Assembly: GCA_045627885.1 (NCBI GenBank)
Contig: JAZQOM010000061.1
Location: 1 to 54,075, forward strand
Reading direction: 5' to 3'
DNA length: 54,075 bases
From: CALCTE01 sp045627885
GTDB lineage: Bacteria > Bacillota > Clostridia > Oscillospirales > CAG-272
Shown here piece after piece: positions 47,882 to 54,075 of the stretch. Position numbers and translations under genes: made by a program. Below the pieces are notes generated by a model. The model ran no database searches and was not told the DNA's origin. It saw only the letters and a list, made by a program, of their open reading frames with translations. Position 1 is the stretch's first letter, and each line of letters opens with the position of its first letter.

Positions 47882-50263
47882 ATGATTTTATCGCTTGAAT
47901 GGCTTTCCGAATTTGTTGACATAGACGCAAACGCAAAAGAATACTGCGACAGAATGACCGATACCGGCTCAAAGGTTGAGGGATACGAAAACCTTTTCGA
48001 GAATGTGGTAAATGTTCAGGTCGGCAAGGTGCTTTCGCTTTCAAAGCATCCCGACGCGGACAGACTCACCGTCTGCTCCGTAGATGTCGGAGAATCCGAG
48101 CCCATACAGATAGTCACCGCGGCAACAAACCTTGTCGTCGATGCGCTTGTTCCCGTCGCAAGACATAAATCAACACTTGCCGACGGCACACATATCACGA
48201 GAGGCAAACTTCGCGGAGTCGTCTCCGACGGTATGTTCTGCTCATTTCACGAGCTCGGACTCACGCAGAACGATGTTCCCTACGGTGCCGATGACGGCAT
48301 ACTCATACTCAAAGAAGATGCCTATATCGGACAGGATATCCGCGACGCCCTCAAGATGAAGGATACCGTCGTAGAATTCGAGATAACCCCCAACCGCCCC
48401 GACTGCCTTTCGGTCATAGGACTTGCAAAGGAGAGCGCCGTATCGTTCGGCAAGCCCTGCAAGCTTCATAAGCCCGAGGTAAAGGGAAGCGGCGACGGCG
48501 ACAAAATAGAGAATTATCTCGATGTTGCGGTAAACGCTCCGGAGCTTTGCTTCAGATATACCGCGAGAGTGGTAAAGAATGTAAAAATAGAGATGTCACC
48601 GCTTTGGCTTCGCGCAAGACTTCGTGCATCCGGCGTAAGACCGATAAACAATATCGTCGATATCACAAACTATGTAATGCTTGAGTACGGTCAGCCGATG
48701 CACGCGTTTGACTATTCCTGCATAGACGGCAAAAAGATAAATGTAAGACTTGCCGAAGACGGCGAGCCCATGCAGACGCTCGACGATAAGCAGTACACAT
48801 TAAAGGGCAATATGCTTGTCATCGCGGACGAGAATAAACCCGTCGCACTTGCCGGCGTAATGGGCGGCGCAAACTCCGATATCAAGGATAACACCGCAAC
48901 CGTCGTGTTCGAGAGCGCCTGCTTCGACGGCCCCTCCGTAAGAACAACATCGAGAGCACTCGGAATCCGTACCGAAAGCTCCGGCAGATTCGAGAAGGGA
49001 CTTGACAGAGAGAACACCTACGGCGCACTCGAAAGAGCCTGCGAGCTTGTCGAGCTTCTCGGCGCGGGAACGGTAGTTGACGGCATAATAGATGTTTACC
49101 CGGGCAAAAAGCCGCAGACGGTAATTCCCTTCGAGCCCGAGAGAATAAACGGACTTTTGGGAACAAAGCTTACCGCAGATTATATGAAGGATATCCTCAC
49201 ATCACTCGAATTCGAGGTAAAGGACGGCAAGGTATATGTTCCGTCATACCGCGAGGATGTACTCCGTATGGCAGACCTTGCGGAAGAGGTTGCCCGCATC
49301 TACGGCTACAATAATATAGAGTCACAACCCATAGCGGGAGCATCAACCGCGGGCGGACTCAACAGAAAGCAGAAGTATTTAAGACAACTTTCCGCATATC
49401 TTACGGGAATGGGACTTGACGAGATTTACACATATTCATTCACAAGCCCCAAGGTATTCGATAAAATGAGAATCCCGCAAGACAGCGCTATGCGTAGCTG
49501 CGTCACGATAAGGAATCCTCTCGGCGAGGACACAAGCGTAATGAGAACCACCGCACTTTCGGGAATGCTCGAGGTGCTTGCGAGAAACTATAATTACAGA
49601 AACAAGAGCGGCGCATTCTACGAGATAGCAAAGGTGTATATTCCCGACGAAAATCCCGAAAAGCTCCCCGACGAGAGGGTAAAGGTGACGCTCGGAATGT
49701 ACGGAAACTGCGATTTTTATACAATGTCGGGCGTTATAGCAAAGCTTGCAAAGCTCTCGGGAATCGAGAAGATAAAGCTTGAAGCAAATGCAAATGAGCC
49801 CACCTACCACCCGGGCAGATGCGCCGATGTTTATGCGGACGGAAAGCTTCTCGGAACATTCGGAGAGGCTCATCCCGAGACTGCCGCAAACTTCGGAGCA
49901 GAGACAAAGCTCTATATAGCCCAGCTCGACTTGGCGGCACTTATGGAAGCAAGCTGCTTCGAAAAAGAATATAAGCCGCTTCCCAAATTCCCCGCAACGA
50001 CGAGAGACTTCGCATTCACTTGCGACAGAACACTTGCGAGCGGAACGCTTTGTGAGCTGATTGAGAATGCCGCGGGCAAGAACTGCGAGAGCGTAAAGCT
50101 TTTCGATGTGTATGAATCCGAAGCACTCGGCGATAAAAAGGGACTTGCCTATACCGTAACACTTCGCGCATCGGATAAGACGCTGACCGACGACGAGGCG
50201 GAGAAGATATCTCAAAAGATTATTGCCGCCGCACAGACTGTCGGCGCCGAATTAAGACAGTAA
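47882..50263 (+). CDS. pheT: Phenylalanyl-tRNA synthetase beta subunit
   Basis: 793 residues, usual length. Domains in order: EMAP-like tRNA-binding fold (about 40-150, VGKVLSLSKHPDADRLTVCSVD), B3/B4 editing domain (about 210-390), B5 domain (about 400-470), class II-like core (about 480-670) and the C-terminal ferredoxin-like anticodon-binding domain (about 700-793, FPATTRDFAF). It forms the alpha2-beta2 enzyme with PheS, edits mischarged Tyr-tRNA-Phe, and shares the T-box control. Confidence 0.97.
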   Translation: MILSLEWLSEFVDIDANAKEYCDRMTDTGSKVEGYENLFENVVNVQVGKVLSLSKHPDADRLTVCSVDVGESEPIQIVTAATNLVVDALVPVARHKSTLADGTHITRGKLRGVVSDGMFCSFHELGLTQNDVPYGADDGILILKEDAYIGQDIRDALKMKDTVVEFEITPNRPDCLSVIGLAKESAVSFGKPCKLHKPEVKGSGDGDKIENYLDVAVNAPELCFRYTARVVKNVKIEMSPLWLRARLRASGVRPINNIVDITNYVMLEYGQPMHAFDYSCIDGKKINVRLAEDGEPMQTLDDKQYTLKGNMLVIADENKPVALAGVMGGANSDIKDNTATVVFESACFDGPSVRTTSRALGIRTESSGRFEKGLDRENTYGALERACELVELLGAGTVVDGIIDVYPGKKPQTVIPFEPERINGLLGTKLTADYMKDILTSLEFEVKDGKVYVPSYREDVLRMADLAEEVARIYGYNNIESQPIAGASTAGGLNRKQKYLRQLSAYLTGMGLDEIYTYSFTSPKVFDKMRIPQDSAMRSCVTIRNPLGEDTSVMRTTALSGMLEVLARNYNYRNKSGAFYEIAKVYIPDENPEKLPDERVKVTLGMYGNCDFYTMSGVIAKLAKLSGIEKIKLEANANEPTYHPGRCADVYADGKLLGTFGEAHPETAANFGAETKLYIAQLDLAALMEASCFEKEYKPLPKFPATTRDFAFTCDRTLASGTLCELIENAAGKNCESVKLFDVYESEALGDKKGLAYTVTLRASDKTLTDDEAEKISQKIIAAAQTVGAELRQ

Positions 50264-50267
50264 TATT

Positions 50268-50302
50268 AAAAAACAGAATCCCTGCCGGGGATTCTGTTTT
50301 TT
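50268..50302 (+). terminator. Terminator of pheST
   Basis: A-run plus CAGAATCCC and GGGATTCTG plus a T8 run form a long stem around loop TGCCG. Confidence 0.92.
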
Positions 50303-50327
50303 TTACCTTAGATTACACCCGATATGA

Positions 50328-50519
50328 CGGCATTCGAGAAACGCCGCATTACTTTGTTCCCGCAGGACGGTCTTCACTCGGACTTACGGACAGTAAGCCC
50401 TTCGCTTGCGCTCCTGCGCTTCGCGTCTTGCAGTGTTCTAATGCGGCTTTATCTCCCGTAAACGGTTTTACCACCAATAAATTGCAACACCAAATACCAT
50501 AATGTGCGCTTTTGCGCAC
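50328..50519. repeat. Structured intergenic element with nested hairpins and a 56-codon minus-strand frame
   Basis: Within the 400 bp between pheT and greA three stems nest: GCCGCATTA (50343-50351) with TAATGCGGC (50439-50447), CGCAGGA (50361-50367) with TCCTGCG (50412-50418), and CTTAC (50383-50387) with GTAAG (50393-50397). Two simple hairpins flank it: GGCATT with AACGCC (about 50329-50345) and GTGCGC with GCGCAC (50504-50519). A minus-strand frame from GTG 50519 to TAA 50349 encodes 56 residues (MRKSAHYGIW, then KTRSAGAQAK, ending DRPAGTK) but has only a poor ribosome site. The layout suggests a dispersed repeat or structured RNA rather than a gene. Confidence 0.5.
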
Positions 50520-50600
50520 AATTCATTTTCCACCGCAAATCACAGCTTGCCTATCTATTTTGACTTGCCAAAGCAAACGCAAATTTTCCCGCATAAAAAC

Positions 50601-50630
50601 TTGACAACGCACAATTATATGTTATATAAT
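50601..50630 (+). promoter_or_regulatory. Promoter of greA-lysS
   Basis: TTGACA (50601-50606), an 18 bp spacer, and TATAAT (50625-50630), about 37 bp before the greA ATG. Confidence 0.8.
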
Positions 50631-50666
50631 ATTCTGTAAAAATTTATATTTGAAAGGACTACCGAC

Positions 50667-51146
50667 ATGGCAGAAAAAGTAATAACTCTTTCTAAAAAGG
50701 GACATGAGGACCTTGTAAACGAACTCGAATATTTGAAAACAGTCAAGCGTTACGAGATAGGCGATAAGCTCAAAGCCGCAAGAGCGCAGGGCGACCTTTC
50801 CGAGAACAGCGAATACGACGAGGCAAAGGACGAGCAGGCAAAGAACGAGACTCGTATTGCCGAGCTCGAAAATATGCTCAAAAATGTAAAAATAATAGAC
50901 GAAGCACAGATAAAGACAGACAGAGTAGGCGTAGGGTCAAAGGTCAAGATTTTTGACGAGGGGTACGACGAGGAAGTCACATACACAATAAAAGGTTCCG
51001 CCGAGGCATCACCGCTTGACGGCATAATTTCAAACGAGTCTCCCATCGGAAAGGCGCTTATGGGCGCAAAGACCGGTGATGATGTAATGGTCACCAATTC
51101 GGAGGGCCATGTCAGAAAAATAAAGGTACTTGAAATATCCAAATAA
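50667..51146 (+). CDS. greA: Transcription elongation factor GreA
   Basis: 159 residues, usual length. The N-terminal coiled coil (about 1-75) carries the acidic tip in DLSENSEYDEAKDEQ near residues 43-57, which reaches into RNA polymerase to stimulate cleavage of backtracked RNA. The C-terminal FKBP-like domain (about 80-157) has SPIGKALMGAKTGDDV near 123-138. GAAAGGA precedes the ATG. lysS follows after 14 bp, a common Firmicute pairing. Confidence 0.97.
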   Translation: MAEKVITLSKKGHEDLVNELEYLKTVKRYEIGDKLKAARAQGDLSENSEYDEAKDEQAKNETRIAELENMLKNVKIIDEAQIKTDRVGVGSKVKIFDEGYDEEVTYTIKGSAEASPLDGIISNESPIGKALMGAKTGDDVMVTNSEGHVRKIKVLEISK

Positions 51147-51160
51147 TAACGGAGAATAAA

Positions 51161-52645
51161 ATGGCTGAAGAAATAAATAGCATAGAAGAACTCTCGGAGC
51201 AGACGAGAATAAGAATGGAAAAGCTCGGCGCACTCAAAGAAGCCGGAGCAGACCCGTACACAATAACAAAATACGGCGTAACGCACACGAGCGATGCGAT
51301 AGTTGCGGATTTCGACAAACTCGAGAATAGCGATGTTGCCGTAGCCGGCAGAATTATGTCGAAGCGTGTAATGGGCAAGGCGTCATTTTGCCACATACAG
51401 GACGGCAAGGGACTTTTGCAGCTTTATGTTGCACGCGACAGTATAGGTGAAGAGCCGTACGCCGGATTCAAGAAGATGGATATCGGCGATGTTGTCGGCG
51501 TAAAGGGAACGGTGTTCCGCACAAAGACTGGGGAGATATCGGTACACGCAACAGAACTTGTATTGCTTGCAAAGTGCCTGCATCCGCTGCCCGAGAAGCA
51601 TCACGGACTCACGGATACCGATATGCGCTACCGCGAAAGATATCTTGACCTCATAGTAAATCCCGAGGTCAAAGACACATTCACAAAGCGCAGTATGATT
51701 CTCAAAGAAATAAGGAACTACCTTGATTCAAAGGGATATCTTGAGGTAGACACGCCCATACTCGTACCGCTCGAGATAGGAGCGGCGGCGCGCCCGTTCA
51801 AGACGCATCACAATACGCTTGATATGGATATGTACCTGCGCATCGAGACGGAGCTTTACTTAAAGCGCCTGATTGTGGGCGGAATGGACAAGGTGTATGA
51901 GGTTGGCAGAATATTCAGAAATGAGGGTATGGACACCAAGCACAACCCCGAATTCACGACGATAGAGCTGTATGAAGCATACACGGATTTCCACGGAATG
52001 ATGGATTTAGTCGAGGAGCTTTATTCGACACTTGCCGAGAAGATATGCGGCACAAAGCAAATCACATATCAGGGCAAGACGATAGATATGGGCAAGTGGG
52101 AAAGACTCACGATGAAGGAAGCCGTAAAGAAGTATTCCGGCTGCGACTATAACGACTGGGCGACCGATGAGGAAGCGAGAGCCTGCGCGAAAGCGAAGGG
52201 AGTGGAGGTACCGGCGACAGCGACAAAGGGAACGGTGCTAGCCGAGCTTTTCGACGCATTTGTCGAGGAAAACCTCATTCAGCCGACATTTATATATGAC
52301 TATCCGGTAGAGAACAGCCCGCTTGCAAAGAGAAAGCCGGACGACGCGATGTTTACGGAGAGATTCGAGTATTTCATCAACGCAACGGAATACGGCAACG
52401 CATTTTCGGAGCTCAATGACCCGATTGACCAGAAGGGCAGATTTGAGAGTCAGGTAGCGGCAAAGAGGGCAGAGGAGCCGAACACAAAGGCAGAGGTAGA
52501 CTATGATTATGTCAATGCGCTCGAATACGGAATGCCGCCCACGGGAGGACTCGGATTTGGTGTAGACCGCCTTGTAATGTTGCTCACTGACTCCGCCTCA
52601 ATCCGCGATGTCCTGCTCTTCCCGACAATGAAACCTTTGGACTGA
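51161..52645 (+). CDS. lysS: Lysyl-tRNA synthetase, class II
   Basis: 494 residues. An N-terminal OB-fold (about 50-150, GRIMSKRVMGKASFCHIQDG) binds the anticodon. The catalytic part shows motif 2 in GRIFRNEGMDTKHNPEFTTIELYEAY near residues 248-273 and motif 3 GGLGFGVDRLVMLLTDSASIRDVLLFP near 463-489. It charges tRNA-Lys. AACGGAG precedes the ATG. No T-box is present, and transcription comes from the greA promoter. Confidence 0.97.
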   Translation: MAEEINSIEELSEQTRIRMEKLGALKEAGADPYTITKYGVTHTSDAIVADFDKLENSDVAVAGRIMSKRVMGKASFCHIQDGKGLLQLYVARDSIGEEPYAGFKKMDIGDVVGVKGTVFRTKTGEISVHATELVLLAKCLHPLPEKHHGLTDTDMRYRERYLDLIVNPEVKDTFTKRSMILKEIRNYLDSKGYLEVDTPILVPLEIGAAARPFKTHHNTLDMDMYLRIETELYLKRLIVGGMDKVYEVGRIFRNEGMDTKHNPEFTTIELYEAYTDFHGMMDLVEELYSTLAEKICGTKQITYQGKTIDMGKWERLTMKEAVKKYSGCDYNDWATDEEARACAKAKGVEVPATATKGTVLAELFDAFVEENLIQPTFIYDYPVENSPLAKRKPDDAMFTERFEYFINATEYGNAFSELNDPIDQKGRFESQVAAKRAEEPNTKAEVDYDYVNALEYGMPPTGGLGFGVDRLVMLLTDSASIRDVLLFPTMKPLD

Positions 52646-52710
52646 CGGACATCGCAAAAACCCAGTAACTATGCGGGTTTGCGGCACTTTTTGAGAATGA
52701 AAAATGCCTC

Positions 52711-52732
52711 TACTACGCCAGTTACTACGCCA
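52711..52732. repeat. Short tandem direct repeat at the right-hand boundary
   Basis: TACTACGCCA occurs twice, separated by two bases (GT). It lies in the gap between lysS and the DUF1016 gene, where core genes give way to accessory ones. It could mark an old integration scar, but no recombinase is present. Confidence 0.4.
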
Positions 52733-52779
52733 ATTTTCACTTAATTTTGCAGAGAAAAGTAGTTCGACACTAAAGTAAC

Positions 52780-52806
52780 AAGCACCGTGCCAAAAACACG
52801 GTGCTT
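52780..52806. terminator. Hairpin downstream of lysS and of the DUF1016 gene
   Basis: AAGCACCGTG and CACGGTGCTT form a perfect 10 bp stem with loop CCAAAAA. Tails are modest on both strands (AACTTTTATT on plus). It lies between convergent genes. Confidence 0.65.
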
Positions 52807-52826
52807 AACTTTTATTGTGGTAGTGT

Positions 52827-53726
52827 TTATTGCTCCTCGCCATTTTCAAGTGCAATATCGGTTAACTCTCTCAATTTATTCTGCAAAAGTTCTTTATCAG
52901 GCAGACAAAGTGTGTAATCAGAAACAAGTGTAGGCGATAAACTTCGGCTTAATGCATATTCAACAACTGCATCATCCTTACTTGCACAAAGAATAAGACC
53001 GACACTCGGATTTTCGTTTGTCTTTTTGACATCTCTGTCCAATGCTTCAAGGTAAAAATTGATTTGACCGATATGCTCAGGTTTGAATTTACCGATTTTA
53101 AGTTCAATCGGCACAAGACACGAAAGAGCACGGTTATAAAACAGTAGGTCAATGTAAAAATCCTGACCGCCGACCTGCACTCGGTATTCCTCGCCTATGA
53201 ATGTAAAGTCTTTTCCGAATTCAAGAATAAACTGCTTTAAGTTTTCTATAATGGCTTTTCGCAGATTCTTTTCCGAGTATTCAGTAGGCAAATCAAGAAA
53301 CTCTAAAACATAAGTATCAAGAATACTGTTTCGAACATTGGAGTCAACCAATTCCGGCGGTTGTTTGCCCGAAGATAGTTTGTAGCGTTCGTAATAGGCA
53401 CTTTCAATTTGTCGATTAAGTTCACGGTAAGAATACTGCTCTTTTGCACAGAGTTCCATATAAAAATGGCGTTCTTCCGCCGTTTTACAACCCGATAAAA
53501 TCAACAGATGATTTGACCAACTGATTTGTGTCAACAGTGCTGACACAAATTCATCATCCTTGTAGGTTTCATAAAATTGCTTCATTCTGTAAAGCCCACG
53601 GCGGTTAAAACCTTTGATTTCAGGCGAAGTTTCGGCTATATATGCCGCCACCTCATCCATGATTTTATCCCCGAATGACGATTCGGCACAAAGCCCGGAA
53701 ATATATTCACCTACATTCCAATACAT
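52827..53726 (-). CDS. DUF1016/YhcG-type PDDEXK nuclease, N-terminus frameshifted
   Basis: From the first in-frame ATG at 53726 the product has 299 residues, shorter than usual for the family (about 340-370). The N-terminal DUF1016_N part (MYWNVGEYISG, FNRRGLYRMKQFYETY) is followed by the PDDEXK domain: GGQDFYIDLLFYNR near residues 190-203 (Asp), IELKIGKFKPEH near 215-226 (ExK) and QINFYLEALD near 229-238. Homologous sequence continues upstream in frame (KAVNTELIK) but has no start codon. One extra T in the T6 run at 53806-53811 would join it to an ATG at 53818. It may be a nuclease of a defence or mobile system. Its partner is probably the XRE gene upstream. Confidence 0.8.
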   Translation of the reverse strand: MYWNVGEYISGLCAESSFGDKIMDEVAAYIAETSPEIKGFNRRGLYRMKQFYETYKDDEFVSALLTQISWSNHLLILSGCKTAEERHFYMELCAKEQYSYRELNRQIESAYYERYKLSSGKQPPELVDSNVRNSILDTYVLEFLDLPTEYSEKNLRKAIIENLKQFILEFGKDFTFIGEEYRVQVGGQDFYIDLLFYNRALSCLVPIELKIGKFKPEHIGQINFYLEALDRDVKKTNENPSVGLILCASKDDAVVEYALSRSLSPTLVSDYTLCLPDKELLQNKLRELTDIALENGEEQ

Positions 53727-53849
53727 CTTAATAAGCTCGGTATTTACCGCTTTTAAGGCGTTTGACCGAGCATCGCTGATAATGGAAAGTATTTTATTAA
53801 AATCATTTTTTGATTCATGATTTCATTTTGCATAATCTATTCTCTTTCT

Positions 53850-53885
53850 AATGCTGTCTGATTCATTTCAGATGGCATTTTTGTT
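53850..53885 (+). terminator. Hairpin between the XRE fragment and the DUF1016 gene
   Basis: AATGC-TG-TCTGA and TCAGA-TG-GCATT form a stem with a symmetric internal loop, followed on the plus strand by TTTGTTTTATT. It is terminator-like only on the plus strand, where no gene is present, so its role is uncertain. Confidence 0.35.
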
Positions 53886-53905
53886 TTATTTGATAGTTCG
53901 CAGTT

Positions 53906-54075
53906 TTACTTATTTTTAATAATTTTATCCGGAAGAACCGAAGCTGTGATTAAATCTGCCGGGTCAACATCCAAAGCATCGGCAATGCTGAATAACACTT
54001 CTAATGAAAAACTTTTTGCAAGTCCCGGTGCTTCTATTGCACTAATTAGCGACCGGCTGATATTTGCTTTCTCTG
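53906..54075 (-). CDS. XRE-family regulator, C-terminal part (5' end outside window)
   Basis: The frame is open from the window edge to a TAA at 53908-53906, giving 56 codons. It reads as the second half of an XRE helix-turn-helix domain (EKANISRSLISAIEA, then VLFSIADALDVDPADLI) with a short tail. The gene lies just upstream of the DUF1016 nuclease gene on the same strand, about 90 bp from its probable start, so the two likely form one accessory unit with the regulator first. Confidence 0.8.
   Translation of the reverse strand, partial: EKANISRSLISAIEAPGLAKSFSLEVLFSIADALDVDPADLITASVLPDKIIKNK

Overview
The window reads as a chromosomal segment of an anaerobic, endospore-forming Firmicute of class Clostridia. 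Three things support this: spore genes (yqfC, yqfD, ylbJ, a CotJC-type coat protein), the gene pairs ymfF/ymfH and dnaD/dnaI, and a T-box leader with the GGGTGGTACCGCGG core in front of pheST. The species cannot be named from sequence alone. Most of the window is core genome. Only the two ends look accessory: a modular secreted protein with an XRE regulator on the left, and a DUF1016/PDDEXK nuclease with an XRE regulator on the right.

Layout. 1-2.0 kb: a secreted multi-domain protein (cut by the left edge) divergent from a small XRE regulator, with shared palindromes in the promoter region. 2.1-9.0 kb: a TtcA-like tRNA thiolase, rplM-rpsI, a 3D/G5 cell-wall protein overlapping an LRR protein, an EamA transporter and a LarA-type racemase. 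9.0-13.0 kb (minus): metF-metH-exoA. 13.2-16.8 kb: aspartokinase overlapping an NlpC/P60 peptidase, then an M23/G5 peptidase. 16.9-18.8 kb (minus): dnaD-dnaI. 18.9-21.1 kb: a sugar nucleotidyltransferase fused to a mutase-like domain that lacks its catalytic serine. 21.2-28.7 kb: a long run ymfF-ymfH-lgt-folD-pgsA-cysS-mrnC-Ntn hydrolase. 28.7-32.9 kb: metK (minus), an unassigned small-RNA candidate, then mtaD-ahcY. 32.9-35.3 kb (minus): ECF sigma, zinc-finger anti-sigma and DUF4097 lipoprotein, preceded by an ECF-type promoter. 35.3-39.3 kb: yqfC-yqfD-yigZ (minus), ylbJ (plus), and two half-size TSUP permeases. 39.4-44.9 kb: asnA-asnS, threonine aldolase, pseudouridine synthase-GNAT, cotJC. 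45-46.4 kb (minus): lipoprotein-radC. 46.5-50.3 kb: T-box-pheS-pheT. 50.3-52.6 kb: a structured intergenic element, then greA-lysS. 52.7 kb to the end: DUF1016 nuclease with a frameshifted N-terminus and a truncated XRE gene.

Shared themes. Folate, methionine and SAM chemistry is heavily represented: folD makes methylene-THF, metF reduces it, metH methylates homocysteine, metK makes SAM, and mtaD plus ahcY recycle SAH, possibly through S-inosylhomocysteine. These genes sit in separate units and none shows a SAM riboswitch. Vegetative promoters are easy to read: at least seven have a TRTGN element directly before the -10 box. Terminators are strong, often bidirectional hairpins between convergent genes.

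Nothing here is clearly a wholly new system. The best leads for second looks are the small RNA between metK and mtaD, the nested-hairpin element before greA, the pseudo-mutase fusion, the self-regulated ECF operon, the XRE/secreted-protein operator pair, and the homopolymer frameshift in the DUF1016 nuclease.
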